Origin: an uncultured Pelagibacteraceae bacterium
GTDB taxonomy: Bacteria > Pseudomonadota > Alphaproteobacteria > Pelagibacterales > AG-422-B15
Assembly: GCA_902622985.1 (NCBI GenBank)
Contig: CACNSH010000002.1
Span: forward strand, 62,001 to 126,000
Direction: 5' to 3'
DNA: 64,000 nt
Position numbers and translations under genes: made by a program. This document shows positions 1-8,486 of the stretch, piece by piece; positions within the stretch are counted from its first letter, which is position 1; every line of letters starts with the position of its first letter. Under the pieces are notes generated by a model that worked only from the letters and a program-made list of their open reading frames with translations, had not been told where the DNA came from and searched no databases.

Positions 1-2
1 AC

Positions 3-458
3 GATTGTTTCAACGCAACAAATCAAACTAGCTGCATAGCTGCAACTGATCAAGACGGCTGGTACATAAATTTAGACAGCAAGGAAAAAGTTACTGCTAA
101 ACCAGCTATTAAAAATGGAGTAGTTTATTTTAATAGATATGTGCCAGACTCTTCAAACCCATGTCAACCTGGAAACGCATTTCAATCTACTCATGACTAC
201 AGATTTGGATGCACACAAACTATTTCATCTGACACGGGCGATGATAAAATATCTCTTGGCAAAGGAGTAGCAACGTCAATAACTTTTTATAAGGGAAAAC
301 AATATATTGGTCTAAGTGGAGCAAGTGAAAATGATGACTCTATTGATTCAAGCTTTACTTTGACAGGCAACATTCTTCAAGCAGATCAGATAGGTTCTTC
401 TTCGGGATCAGGTAATCCGTTTATGCCTGTAATTAGATGGTGGCGTGAACTTTTTTAA
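3..458 (+). CDS. PilY1-type pilus tip protein, C-terminal fragment (5' end outside window)
   Basis: The reading frame is open from the left window edge to a TAA at 456-458, giving 151 residues of a larger protein. The segment GWYINLDSKEKVTAKPAIKN, followed by NGVVYFNRYVP, a CQPG turn and the end VIRWWRELF, matches the last beta-propeller blade and tail of PilY1-like type IV pilus tip adhesins, which usually end near a W-R-E motif. PilY1 proteins sit at the pilus tip and promote assembly, adhesion and twitching. A prepilin peptidase gene ends one base downstream on the opposite strand, which supports a pilus assignment. The N-terminal von Willebrand-like part cannot be seen. Family fairly sure, exact role inferred. 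Confidence 0.75.
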   Translation, partial: DCFNATNQTSCIAATDQDGWYINLDSKEKVTAKPAIKNGVVYFNRYVPDSSNPCQPGNAFQSTHDYRFGCTQTISSDTGDDKISLGKGVATSITFYKGKQYIGLSGASENDDSIDSSFTLTGNILQADQIGSSSGSGNPFMPVIRWWRELF

Positions 459-1250
459 TTATAATAAAAGTTCCTTAAAAAGATTATAGTCTTGCCATAA
501 AACCAAATAAACAACTACAAAAGAGCTGCATACAATAAAACAACCATATGGCAAATAATCTGTTCTCTCTATTTTGTTAGATAGAATTAAGATGGAACCA
601 AATATGACTCCTAAAAAAGATGATGATATAATGATGATCAATGTAGACTCTACACCGGTCCAAAATCCCAGAGCGGCAATCAGTTTAATATCCCCATACC
701 CTAAGCCATCCCTTTTTTTTAAATAAAAAAACATTTTGGAAATTATAAAAAATAAAATAGCTGAAGCACTTCCTGCAATAATACTGTCTAAAAACGATAT
801 ATTTAACGGACTTAAATTAAAATAAGCAAAGGTTACTCCTGAAATAATTAATGAAATTGAAATTAAATCTGGAATTATAAAAAACTTATAATCTGTAATA
901 AATATTATTAATAAGGATATCGTCAAATAATAGATAATTATTGTATCAATGCTGAAACCATATTTATTAAAAATCAATAAAATCAGCAACATTGAAAAAA
1001 ACTCTATTATCGGATATTGCAAAGAAATAGATTTACCACAACATCTGGCTTTACCTCTCAATAATAAATATGAAAGTAAAGGAATATTATCACAAAATTT
1101 AATTGATGAATTACAATGAGGGCATTCGGAAAATTTAAATAAACTTAAATTTATTGGAATTCTTAAGGCGCAAACATTTGCAAAACTTCCAATTGAAAGA
1201 CCCAATAAAATCAAAATAGTGTAATCAAAGAATATCAAAGATTTTTCCAA
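459..1250 (-). CDS. pilD: Prepilin peptidase / N-methyltransferase (type IV leader peptidase)
   Basis: 263 residues with about seven membrane segments. It should cleave and N-methylate type IV prepilins at the inner membrane. The catalytic aspartates of the GxGD protease family are present: D120 in ITDYKFFIIPD and D187 in GLGYGDIKL. The N-terminal zinc-binding region has the normal CPHC pair (C43, C46). The second pair, normally CxxC after LRG, reads KARCCG (C70, C71), so the usual third cysteine position is alanine. The start is a TTG 16 bp inside the end of the DoxX gene, so the exact start is uncertain. It is the last gene of a minus-strand operon and converges on the PilY1-like gene with no spacer. 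Confidence 0.9.
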   Translation of the reverse strand: MEKSLIFFDYTILILLGLSIGSFANVCALRIPINLSLFKFSECPHCNSSIKFCDNIPLLSYLLLRGKARCCGKSISLQYPIIEFFSMLLILLIFNKYGFSIDTIIIYYLTISLLIIFITDYKFFIIPDLISISLIISGVTFAYFNLSPLNISFLDSIIAGSASAILFFIISKMFFYLKKRDGLGYGDIKLIAALGFWTGVESTLIIIISSSFLGVIFGSILILSNKIERTDYLPYGCFIVCSSFVVVYLVLWQDYNLFKELLL

Positions 1251-1630
1251 CTGTACTTACCAGGACTTACCGAGGATAAAATTAATAAGCCTGCGATAAT
1301 ACCTGTATTTTTTACAAAATTTTGAAGTTCGTGTCTTTGCTCCAAACCTTCGCTCATATTCCAAAAATCATGCATATAATAATTAATTAGTATTGTGAGT
1401 AGCGCTAATACAAATGCGGAGGCCTTAGAATAATAGCCGAGTAAAATTGAAATTGAACATACACCTTGTAAAATTATTGTTATTATTAGAGATATTTCTG
1501 TATACGGCACTTGATGATCAAACATATAATTAAGAGTAAATTCATAATTAAATAATTTAAGCATTGCTCCAAAAAATAAAAAATAAATTCCAATTATTAT
1601 TCTTCCTAAAAGTAAATTTACATTACTCAT
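1235..1630 (-). CDS. DoxX-family membrane protein
   Basis: 131 residues with four predicted membrane helices. The N-terminal LLLGRIIIGIYFLFFGAMLK helix and the mid-protein ILLGYYSKASAFVLALLT segment are typical of DoxX/SURF4-like small membrane proteins. In several bacteria these associate with redox or detoxification enzymes, but the substrate is unknown. It lies in an operon, 1 bp after the preceding membrane-protein gene and overlapping the prepilin peptidase by 16 bp. Family call is good; function is not established. Confidence 0.75.
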   Translation of the reverse strand: MSNVNLLLGRIIIGIYFLFFGAMLKLFNYEFTLNYMFDHQVPYTEISLIITIILQGVCSISILLGYYSKASAFVLALLTILINYYMHDFWNMSEGLEQRHELQNFVKNTGIIAGLLILSSVSPGKYSWKNL

Positions 1631-1631
1631 A

Positions 1632-2168
1632 TTAATCGTTCCAATTCATATACTTTTTACAGCCCGGAGGTATATCTTCAAAATAACTAAATCCTTCCTG
1701 CCAAATATAGCCTGCCTTAAGACAGCATGAAAGTTTTTCATCGGTATTACTGTGAAAATCATAACACATTTTCTCTAATGGGACTCTTTTTTGATAGTTA
1801 AATGTCTCAATTCCAAAAATTACAATCGAGCTGACTAATAAATATAAAATCCCAACACCTATGCTTAAAATTCTAAATTTAGAAACTAATTGTACAAAAA
1901 ATAAATAAAATAACGCAGGCGCTGGAGCAAACATGGCTACTAAAATGTAAACCACATTATTTGGTATAATAAACTGAACATTTAGTTCGTTTGTGTAGTA
2001 GTAGTCTATGAAAGGTAAGTAAGTTAGATATGCTAAATAAAGAAGCCATAATAATAGAAATAAAGATTGAAAGTTTAATAGTTTATTGTGAGATTTTCTC
2101 TGACGAAATAAATAATAAGGCAGTGAGTAATAAGCTATGATTTTAATTATTAAATAAAAATAAAACAT
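1632..2168 (-). CDS. Membrane protein of unknown function
   Basis: 178 residues, not recognised. Four or five hydrophobic segments cover residues 1-130. A hydrophilic C-terminal tail of about 45 residues carries four cysteines (MCYDF, LSCCLKAGY, PPGCKKY), which could form disulfides if the tail is periplasmic. The ATG overlaps the stop of the sugar-dehydrogenase gene in a TAATG junction, so translation is probably coupled to it. No enzyme motif is visible. Confidence 0.6.
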   Translation of the reverse strand: MFYFYLIIKIIAYYSLPYYLFRQRKSHNKLLNFQSLFLLLWLLYLAYLTYLPFIDYYYTNELNVQFIIPNNVVYILVAMFAPAPALFYLFFVQLVSKFRILSIGVGILYLLVSSIVIFGIETFNYQKRVPLEKMCYDFHSNTDEKLSCCLKAGYIWQEGFSYFEDIPPGCKKYMNWND

Positions 2169-3238
2169 TAATCACTGACTAGTTTCCAAATTCCGCTGTT
2201 ATCGTTGTCGATAATTACAAAGATTTCACCCACGCTATTTGCCTCTACATCTCGAACTCGGCCAATCTTTTCAAAGAGAATTGTTTCATTTCTTGCTTTT
2301 TTTCCATCAAATTCAAGTGAGATTAATTTCTGTGCTTTTAAGCTAGTTATAAGCAATTTATTCTTTAAGTCGGGAAACAAGTCTCCTACATAAAAAGTCA
2401 TATCACTTACAGCAATTGAAGGAATCCAGGTATAAATTGGCTTTAAAAGACCTTCTTTCCATGCACTTCCATCGCCAATAATTGAACCATCATAATCTAT
2501 TCCACCCCAAGCAACATCTGCCCAACCGTAATTAGTGCCAGCCTCAACTTTTCCAAAAAAATCTCCACCTCTTGGACCGTGATTAGTTATATATATCTCA
2601 TCATCTTGAGGGTTTAAAATTATTCCCTGAGGGTTTCTTAGGCCTATTTGATATATCTCAGGCAGCCAGCCTTCATTTTCTGCATAGGGATTATCTGTTG
2701 GTGCTGACCCATCTTTATTTATTCTGATCATCTTGCCAAAATAACTTGTGGGATCTTGTGCAACACTTCCATGCCCACGTTCACCAATGCTTGCGTAGAG
2801 CAGGTCATCTTTAAACATTAGTCTTGATCCCCAATGAATATTATTCCATGAAGAGTCTGATTGAAAAATATTTTCTATTTCACTAAAACTCTCATCTTTA
2901 ATAATACCTCGAGCTATTGACGTGCTGGTTTTATCATCTCCCCTGTCTTCTGTATAACTTACAAAGATCTCACCATCTTCATAAATAATATCGAGCATTC
3001 CAGCTTGCCAATGTGGTTGAACAACTTTTAAATTATGAGGATAATTTTTTACTTCTTTTGTTGTTAAATTAATTTTTAAAATTTCACCTGATTTTTGAGT
3101 AAGAAATAATTCATTATCATTAATAAAACTCATACCCCATGGCTTGTTTAAACCAGAAATAACTTTTTCTAATTTGTATTCTGATGCATTTAAATTAAAG
3201 GTGAGTAAAAAAAAGATTATTGAGATAAAAAATTTCAT
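2168..3238 (-). CDS. Periplasmic PQQ-dependent sugar dehydrogenase (glucose/sorbosone dehydrogenase family)
   Basis: 356 residues with a signal peptide (about 1-18, MKFFISIIFFLLTFNLNAS). The six-bladed GSDH/YliI-type propeller is shown by LNKPWGMSF (30-38), IHWGSRLMF (134-142), IGERGHGSVAQDPTSYFGKM (151-170), EIYQIGLRNPQGI (194-206), NHGPRGGD (219-226) and NYGWADVAWGG (236-246). The family oxidises aldose sugars using PQQ; soluble relatives such as E. coli YliI have this length. Substrate is not readable. It sits mid-operon between a DUF2237 gene and membrane genes. PQQ synthesis genes are not in the window, so the cofactor may be imported or made elsewhere. Confidence 0.85.
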   Translation of the reverse strand: MKFFISIIFFLLTFNLNASEYKLEKVISGLNKPWGMSFINDNELFLTQKSGEILKINLTTKEVKNYPHNLKVVQPHWQAGMLDIIYEDGEIFVSYTEDRGDDKTSTSIARGIIKDESFSEIENIFQSDSSWNNIHWGSRLMFKDDLLYASIGERGHGSVAQDPTSYFGKMIRINKDGSAPTDNPYAENEGWLPEIYQIGLRNPQGIILNPQDDEIYITNHGPRGGDFFGKVEAGTNYGWADVAWGGIDYDGSIIGDGSAWKEGLLKPIYTWIPSIAVSDMTFYVGDLFPDLKNKLLITSLKAQKLISLEFDGKKARNETILFEKIGRVRDVEANSVGEIFVIIDNDNSGIWKLVSD

Positions 3239-3243
3239 TATTA

Positions 3244-3627
3244 TTAATTTAATCTATTTACCGCGTGCTCTTCTAATTGCTCTTTTGTAACAAAGTTTAA
3301 TGAATTTAAATGACAACTTTCAAGGTGTACTTTTGGCGCTACGCCTGCATCATATGCCTCTTTCCATCTCAAAGCGCAAAGGCACCAGCGATCACCTTCT
3401 TTTAATCCAGGAAAATTAAATTCAGGTCTTGGTGTTGATAGATCATTTCCCTTAGATTTACTGAATTCCAAAAAATCATCAGTCATTACTGCACAAACTA
3501 CGTGGCTTCCATAATCGTGTTCGTCAGTGTTGCAAAAACCATCTCTAAAATATCCTGTCATTGGGTCATAGCAACAAGCTTCAATCTCATCACCGAATAT
3601 GTTAATCACCATCTCTTTTTCAGACAT
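3244..3627 (-). CDS. DUF2237 family protein
   Basis: 127 residues, close to the usual length of this cysteine-rich family. Diagnostic stretches are CCYDPMTGYFRDGFCNT (18-34), HVVCAVMTDDFLEFSKSKGN, LSTPRPEFNFPGL and GDRWCLCALRWKEA. The conserved cysteines suggest metal or redox chemistry, but no function is established for the family. It is the second gene of the minus-strand operon, 9 bp after a small membrane protein gene and 5 bp before the sugar dehydrogenase. Confidence 0.85.
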   Translation of the reverse strand: MSEKEMVINIFGDEIEACCYDPMTGYFRDGFCNTDEHDYGSHVVCAVMTDDFLEFSKSKGNDLSTPRPEFNFPGLKEGDRWCLCALRWKEAYDAGVAPKVHLESCHLNSLNFVTKEQLEEHAVNRLN

Positions 3628-3636
3628 ACAAATTAC

Positions 3637-3852
3637 TTATACCAAAAGATATATATTACCAATTATAAACAAGGGTATTTGAAGTCCAAAATTTGTTAAT
3701 ATTGCACGATCTGCCATCATATATCCTACCATTGTCCATCCAATCGCACCTGTTCCATGAACAAATATATTTAAGGGATAAATATTTAAATTAGTCAGCA
3801 AAATACCAACCAAGATAAAAAAAGTGCTAGCCCATTTAAGTCGATTAATCAT
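3637..3852 (-). CDS. Small membrane protein
   Basis: 71 residues with two or three hydrophobic helices (about 7-27, 36-48 and 54-71) and almost no soluble part. A Shine-Dalgarno-like AAAGGA lies about 6 nt before the ATG. It appears to be the first gene of the six-gene operon that runs to the prepilin peptidase. It resembles short conserved alphaproteobacterial membrane proteins of unknown function; no motif indicates a role. Confidence 0.6.
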   Translation of the reverse strand: MINRLKWASTFFILVGILLTNLNIYPLNIFVHGTGAIGWTMVGYMMADRAILTNFGLQIPLFIIGNIYLLV

Positions 3853-3947
3853 AATAATCCTTTCAAATAAATAGCTGAAAAATCTGCTTGATTTAAAAAG
3901 CTCGATAAAGTCTAATACTCAAATTATTTATAAATCTGGGAAAAACA

Positions 3948-4925
3948 ATGATTAAAACAAAAATTACAGAAATGTTCGAAATAGATCATCCGATTGTACA
4001 GGGCGGTATGCATTATGTTGGTTTTGCTGAAATGGCTGCTGCTGTTTCTAATGCAGGAGGCTTAGGAATAATCACCGGTCTTACTCAAGCCAGTCCAAAA
4101 GATCTTGCAAACGAAATAGCTCGTTGCAAAGATATGACTGACAAGCCAATTGGTGTTAATTTGACTTTCCTTCCAGGTTTTGCAAACCCAGATTATCCTG
4201 GTTATATAGAGTCAATTGTAAAAGGTGGTGTAAAAATTGTAGAGACTGCCGGAAGAAGTCCTGAAAAATTTATGCCACTTCTTAAAGATGCTGGAATAAA
4301 AGTAATACATAAATGCACGTCTGTTAGGCATGCACTCAAGGCAGAAAAAATTGGGTGTGATGCGGCGAGTGTTGACGGTTTTGAATGTGGTGGTCACCCT
4401 GGTGAAGATGATATTCCAAATATGATACTTTTACCTCGTGCTTTTGAAGAATTAAAAATTCCTTTTATTGCTTCTGGTGGTATGGGGAATGGCCAACAAC
4501 TCGTAGCTGCTCTGGCTATGGGGGCTGAGGGTGTAAACATGGGAACACGCTTTATTGCAACTAAAGAAGCTCCTGTACATCAAAATGTAAAAGAGGCCCT
4601 AGTCAATGCAAGTGAACTTGATACAGAGTTAATTATGCGTCCATTAAGAAATACTGAAAGAGTTTTAAAAAATGATGCAGTTACAAAAATACTCGAAAAA
4701 GAAAAGTCCTTAGGAGATGATATTCAAATACAAGATATCTTTGGAGAGGTAGCAGGCGTTTATCCAAAAATTATGCAAGAGGGAGCAATGGATGCGGGTG
4801 CTTGGAGTTGTGGAATGGTGGCTGGATTAATTCATGATATACCAACTTGTAAGGAACTGATTGAAAGAGTTGTTTCTGAAGCTGAAGAAATAATTGCATC
4901 TAGACTGCCTAAAGTTGCAGTTTAA
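3948..4925 (+). CDS. NAD(P)H-dependent flavin oxidoreductase / nitronate monooxygenase family
   Basis: 325 residues forming a single FMN-binding TIM barrel. Family marks are the N-terminal HPIVQGGMHYVG (14-25), the central SVDGFECGGHPGED and the phosphate-binding region IASGGMGNGQQLVAALAMG followed by GVNMGTRF. Members oxidise alkyl nitronates or act as NADH:quinone reductases or 2-nitropropane dioxygenases; the true substrate is unknown. It stands alone on the plus strand, with a hairpin terminator 23 bp downstream and a winged-helix gene after it. Confidence 0.85.
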   Translation: MIKTKITEMFEIDHPIVQGGMHYVGFAEMAAAVSNAGGLGIITGLTQASPKDLANEIARCKDMTDKPIGVNLTFLPGFANPDYPGYIESIVKGGVKIVETAGRSPEKFMPLLKDAGIKVIHKCTSVRHALKAEKIGCDAASVDGFECGGHPGEDDIPNMILLPRAFEELKIPFIASGGMGNGQQLVAALAMGAEGVNMGTRFIATKEAPVHQNVKEALVNASELDTELIMRPLRNTERVLKNDAVTKILEKEKSLGDDIQIQDIFGEVAGVYPKIMQEGAMDAGAWSCGMVAGLIHDIPTCKELIERVVSEAEEIIASRLPKVAV

Positions 4926-4947
4926 ATAAAAAAAATACTTAAAAACT

Positions 4948-4971
4948 ATTACCAAACATAGGTAATTTTTT
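4948..4971 (+). terminator. Intrinsic terminator after the flavin oxidoreductase gene
   Basis: A 6-bp stem (attacc / ggtaat) with a 7-nt loop (aaacata) is followed by a run of five Ts. It lies 23 bp after the stop codon, a usual position for a rho-independent terminator. Confidence 0.65.
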
Positions 4972-5001
4972 ATTATGGGATTCTAATAGTATTCCGTTTC
5001 A

Positions 5002-5409
5002 ATGCCAGATAATAACAATAATGAAATCGCAGAAACAATTAAATCTGCACTAGAGTTCTACAAATACGAACTTGACCTACCACTTACTAACTTTATTTTT
5101 CAATCTCCTCTTCATTGGAATGTGATGACAATAATTGCATTAGCAACATTTGACCCTGAACATACAACATCCTTTCAGCATTTATGCGAGTCTATATCAC
5201 CTAAAACAGGATCTAAATCTTCAATACAATCTATTATTGAATCTGGAATACAGAGAGGATTTATCGAAAAATCTCCCCTGGTTAATGATAAGCGTGTTAA
5301 AAGTTTGAAATTAACAAAGACCGCTACCAAAGATTATGAAAACTGGGTGAGAGCAGATGCAACGACTTTTGGACCCTTAAACGGAGTTGCCATGAAAACA
5401 CCAAAATAA
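5002..5409 (+). CDS. Winged-helix transcription regulator, MarR-like
   Basis: 135 residues. The middle looks like a winged helix-turn-helix: helices around LHWNVMTIIALATFDPEH, a recognition-helix region SPKTGSKSSIQSIIESGIQ, and a wing with SPLVNDKRVKSLKLTKTA, which resembles the MarR wing (D-x-R-x-K-x-x-x-L-T). It could regulate the upstream flavin enzyme or the adjacent small membrane protein, whose ATG directly follows its stop codon. The fold is inferred from pattern only. Confidence 0.6.
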   Translation: MPDNNNNEIAETIKSALEFYKYELDLPLTNFIFQSPLHWNVMTIIALATFDPEHTTSFQHLCESISPKTGSKSSIQSIIESGIQRGFIEKSPLVNDKRVKSLKLTKTATKDYENWVRADATTFGPLNGVAMKTPK

Positions 5410-5739
5410 ATGGTTATTAACTACAATAAAATTTTTTTATTCGTCTTAATCTTATTGTTATCAATTTATATTTCTTCAATTAGCACTTTTCTTAATGCTA
5501 TGGTATTCACTGCATCTTGCATATTTGCATATTTTTCTGGATATGGATTAAGAGAGTCAGTATTTAATCCAAATATTTATCAGAAAACTATAGGCATAAT
5601 TTTTTGCCTTACTATTATTGGAATTATAATTTATTCAAATGTTGCATTTGGAGTGAGTTCTTTAATTAATGGCATTAATATTGAAATGCTTTTTTGGTCA
5701 ATTATTTTTTTGCTTAGATTAATTAATTTTTTCGATTAA
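5410..5739 (+). CDS. Small membrane protein, unknown
   Basis: 109 residues, very hydrophobic, with three or four helices. No family recognised. Its ATG directly follows the TAA of the winged-helix gene, so the two are probably co-translated. Its 3' end overlaps the convergent TIGR03084-family gene by 17 bp. Confidence 0.5.
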   Translation: MVINYNKIFLFVLILLLSIYISSISTFLNAMVFTASCIFAYFSGYGLRESVFNPNIYQKTIGIIFCLTIIGIIIYSNVAFGVSSLINGINIEMLFWSIIFLLRLINFFD

Positions 5740-6550
5740 CTTTTTTTCTTGTACCGGGCCTGGGTGGAGTTTCTGCACCGCCTGCAAAACATTGAGCAAT
5801 TGACATCCAATCATTTGCTATACTGCCTGATACATTTAGATTAACATCTTCAATATTTCTTACTTGTGTAACAACTTGACAGAAATCTTCTGCCTTTCCT
5901 GTTATTTTGTTTTCATTTGTCGGATTATTAAACTCCCAAACCTCACCAGATGGTGCTGTTAATTCTAATCTTGGAGTTTCTTCAGGAAGTTCTTTCTTAT
6001 TTATTGTGAAACAATATTTAAATGTGTTATTTCCAATAATAACTATGTTTTTAATACGATCCTCATTAATTCTATCAACACCAAGTGTATCATATAACTC
6101 TTGAGCATGCGCCCATGTCTCCATGTGTCTTGCGCTTATTGAAGATCTTGCACTCATGTCCGGCCCCATCCATTTAACCCTCTTTTTTGGATCAGCAGCT
6201 GCAAATCGTTCAGTCATTTTCTCGTAATACGATCTCCAAGTATCTAGCAATTCTCTCCCTTTAATTCCTTTAGTGATAGTTTCCTCGAACTGGTTCATCG
6301 TTGAACCTTTCCCAAGCATTTCAAGTGCACTATTGGCAAAGTTTTTCCAATCATCTCCGTCTTGAAGAGATAAATCTGCGGCATAATTCCATACATGAAG
6401 GTGGCCGATCACGTTGTTAAAGTTCCAACCTTTAAACTGTGTTTTTTCCTCATAATCATCATCACTTAAAGATGATAATAGTTTGTATACTGCATTGCTT
6501 TCATTGCAAAAATCATAAGCTTGTTGTAATTCTAAATTTTGATCTGTCAT
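5723..6550 (-). CDS. TIGR03084-family metal-binding protein (DinB/maleylpyruvate isomerase-like)
   Basis: About 275 residues. An N-terminal four-helix DinB-like domain carries the mycothiol-isomerase-type pattern FKGWNFNNVIGHLHVWNYAA, with histidines that could bind a divalent metal. The segment WMGPDMSARSSISARHMETW followed by AHAQELYDTLGV matches the TIGR03084 family. I prefer the ATG at 6550 because it forms an ATGA overlap with the enoyl-CoA hydratase stop; an ATG 9 bp upstream (6559) is the alternative. Its chemistry is not established. Its position directly after an enoyl-CoA hydratase suggests a role in CoA-ester or ring-compound catabolism. Confidence 0.75.
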   Translation of the reverse strand: MTDQNLELQQAYDFCNESNAVYKLLSSLSDDDYEEKTQFKGWNFNNVIGHLHVWNYAADLSLQDGDDWKNFANSALEMLGKGSTMNQFEETITKGIKGRELLDTWRSYYEKMTERFAAADPKKRVKWMGPDMSARSSISARHMETWAHAQELYDTLGVDRINEDRIKNIVIIGNNTFKYCFTINKKELPEETPRLELTAPSGEVWEFNNPTNENKITGKAEDFCQVVTQVRNIEDVNLNVSGSIANDWMSIAQCFAGGAETPPRPGTRKKVNRKN

Positions 6551-7353
6551 TTTGACCATTTCGGTTTACGTTTCTCTATAAAAGATGCAATGCCTTCTCT
6601 ACCTTCATCGCTTAACATGCATTCAGCAAAACCTTTTGCAGCAAAATCGATCATTTCACTTCTCTCTAAATGTCTTGTTGCTAGGACAATTTCTTTTGTA
6701 ATAGCATTTGCTCCAGGGGCACAATTCATAACTCCTTTTATTATATCAGACTCAATATTTTTTAAATCATTAGCATCTTTTGCTATAAAATCTGCTAATC
6801 CCATTTCAAATGCTTCTTTACCTGTAAACCGTGCTGCCGTAAGCATGATGCGTCTAGCTTTAGCTAAACCTATTCTTTGTGCTACAAAAGGAGCAATTTG
6901 AGCAGGAGGTATTCCTAGAGTAGTTTCTGTTAAAGCAAATTTACAATCTTCAGTCACTACCACGATATCCCCAGCGCAAAGCATTCCAAGACCACCAGCC
7001 ATCGCTGCACCTTCTGCTAACATTACAACTGGCTTTGGATAAGAGTTTATCATATCAAAAAATGCGCCGGTCAAGGCACTGGCTTCTTCAACATCTTTCA
7101 TTCCCTGCTCTCCACCTTGAAAACCAGTTTTAAACATTTTTAAATCTCCACCTGCGCAGAATATTCCCCCTTCACCTCTCATGGAAACTCCTCTCACACC
7201 TAAGTCATCACGTGCTGCATCAAAAATATTTTTAATATCATCAGTCAACTCACTGGTTAATGCATTTCTTTTTTCTGGTTGATTGAATGAAATTGTTAAC
7301 CATTCATTCTCTATGTTCACTTTACAGGCTTTTGTTTCTGGCAATGTAGTCAT
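6547..7353 (-). CDS. Enoyl-CoA hydratase/isomerase, AtuE-like
   Basis: 268 residues, full length for a crotonase. The oxyanion-hole loops are visible: GIFCAGGDLKMF and AAMAGGLGMLCAGDIVV. The catalytic-glutamate region reads ALTETTLGIPPAQIAPF. That GIPPAQIAPF stretch is closer to isohexenylglutaconyl-CoA hydratase (AtuE) of acyclic terpene degradation than to ordinary FadB-type hydratases, which have PGxGGTQ there. An AtuA-family gene in the same minus-strand block supports this, but substrate is inferred. It is 2 bp after the FAD monooxygenase gene and overlaps the TIGR03084 gene by ATGA. Confidence 0.85.
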   Translation of the reverse strand: MTTLPETKACKVNIENEWLTISFNQPEKRNALTSELTDDIKNIFDAARDDLGVRGVSMRGEGGIFCAGGDLKMFKTGFQGGEQGMKDVEEASALTGAFFDMINSYPKPVVMLAEGAAMAGGLGMLCAGDIVVVTEDCKFALTETTLGIPPAQIAPFVAQRIGLAKARRIMLTAARFTGKEAFEMGLADFIAKDANDLKNIESDIIKGVMNCAPGANAITKEIVLATRHLERSEMIDFAAKGFAECMLSDEGREGIASFIEKRKPKWSK

Positions 7354-7355
7354 AC

Positions 7356-8486
7356 TTATAAATTGTTAATAATTTTCAATGGTTCGTAATTATAAATGTT
7401 CTTTGTTCTTCTCATAGCAATATCTGTATTTTTTAGCATAAAATTTCTTAGTGATTTCAAAATTGGGTTTCCTAAATGATTTATATATCCTTGATATCTT
7501 GAAGATCTTTTAATTGCATTAGTCCTACCCACCCTCAATTTCTCATAATTATTTCTTATAAAATTAAAATCGTCAGATTTGTTTACTAAATTTCCGAATA
7601 TGTATGCATCTTCCAGTGCCATAGCGCCGCCTTGACCCAAAAAAGGCATCATTGGGTGCGCCGAATCTCCCAATAAAGTAATGTTACCATTTGAAAAAGA
7701 ATTAAGAGATTTTCGATCAAATAAACCCCATTTATAAACTTTTTTTGAAGATTGAAATAATGGTTTAATGAAACTTCCATAGGATGAGAAATCCTCTAAT
7801 AAATCCTCATGACTTCCCTCTTCTCTCCAACTTTCATTATTTTTTATTTTGCTTTTTTTCACTGCAATAAAACTTGTTTCGAGTTTTTCATTAACAGGGT
7901 AACAGACGATATGGCTATTTTTACCTAGGTATATATTTATCCTTTTGCTATCGGACGAACCAATACCTCTCCATGCGGTATAGCCTGAAAAAGTAATTTT
8001 ATCCTTTTTGATTTTATTTGTTCTAATTAGTGATTTTATCCCATCGCAGCCTGCAATGTAGTCTACACTTATATTTTCCTGATTTTTGAAAACTAATTCT
8101 TTTTCTTTTACTATATCTAACAATTCATGATTAAATTTTATTTCTCCACCTAGATTAATAAATTTCTCATACAGTTTATTTATTAAGACTTTTCTATTTG
8201 ATGTAATTACATCTCCAAATTCATTGATATTAACTTTTTTTATAACATTTCCCTTATCATCTCTCCAAGCAATATCTAATGGAGAGCAAGACTCTGCTCT
8301 AACAGCATCTAAAATATCTATTTCATCTAGTATTTTACAAGCATTGGGAGTTAATGATATGCCTGCACCATGTTCACTTAGCGCGCTTGATCTTTCAAAA
8401 ATTACACATTCTTTTCCAGATCCCTTTAGAACACAACCTAAAGTAAGACCAGATATGCCTCCACCAATTATACCAATTTTTTTCAC
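7356..8486 (-). CDS. FAD-dependent monooxygenase (UbiH / salicylate hydroxylase-like)
   Basis: 376 residues. The Rossmann FAD motif is at the N-terminus (IGIIGGGISGLTLG), the group A flavoprotein DG motif is AGCDGIKSLIR, and the GD motif is LLGDSAHPMMPFLGQGGAMA, followed by LEDAYIF. These define a single-component aromatic or small-molecule hydroxylase. The start is a GTG overlapping the stop of the thiamine pyrophosphokinase gene (TAGTG). Substrate unknown; the neighbours suggest hydroxylation of a catabolic intermediate rather than ubiquinone synthesis. Confidence 0.85.
   Translation of the reverse strand: MKKIGIIGGGISGLTLGCVLKGSGKECVIFERSSALSEHGAGISLTPNACKILDEIDILDAVRAESCSPLDIAWRDDKGNVIKKVNINEFGDVITSNRKVLINKLYEKFINLGGEIKFNHELLDIVKEKELVFKNQENISVDYIAGCDGIKSLIRTNKIKKDKITFSGYTAWRGIGSSDSKRINIYLGKNSHIVCYPVNEKLETSFIAVKKSKIKNNESWREEGSHEDLLEDFSSYGSFIKPLFQSSKKVYKWGLFDRKSLNSFSNGNITLLGDSAHPMMPFLGQGGAMALEDAYIFGNLVNKSDDFNFIRNNYEKLRVGRTNAIKRSSRYQGYINHLGNPILKSLRNFMLKNTDIAMRRTKNIYNYEPLKIINNL

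Noticed and set aside
6539-6901. 120-residue plus-strand frame
   Set aside because: Antisense to the enoyl-CoA hydratase, which has clear family motifs.
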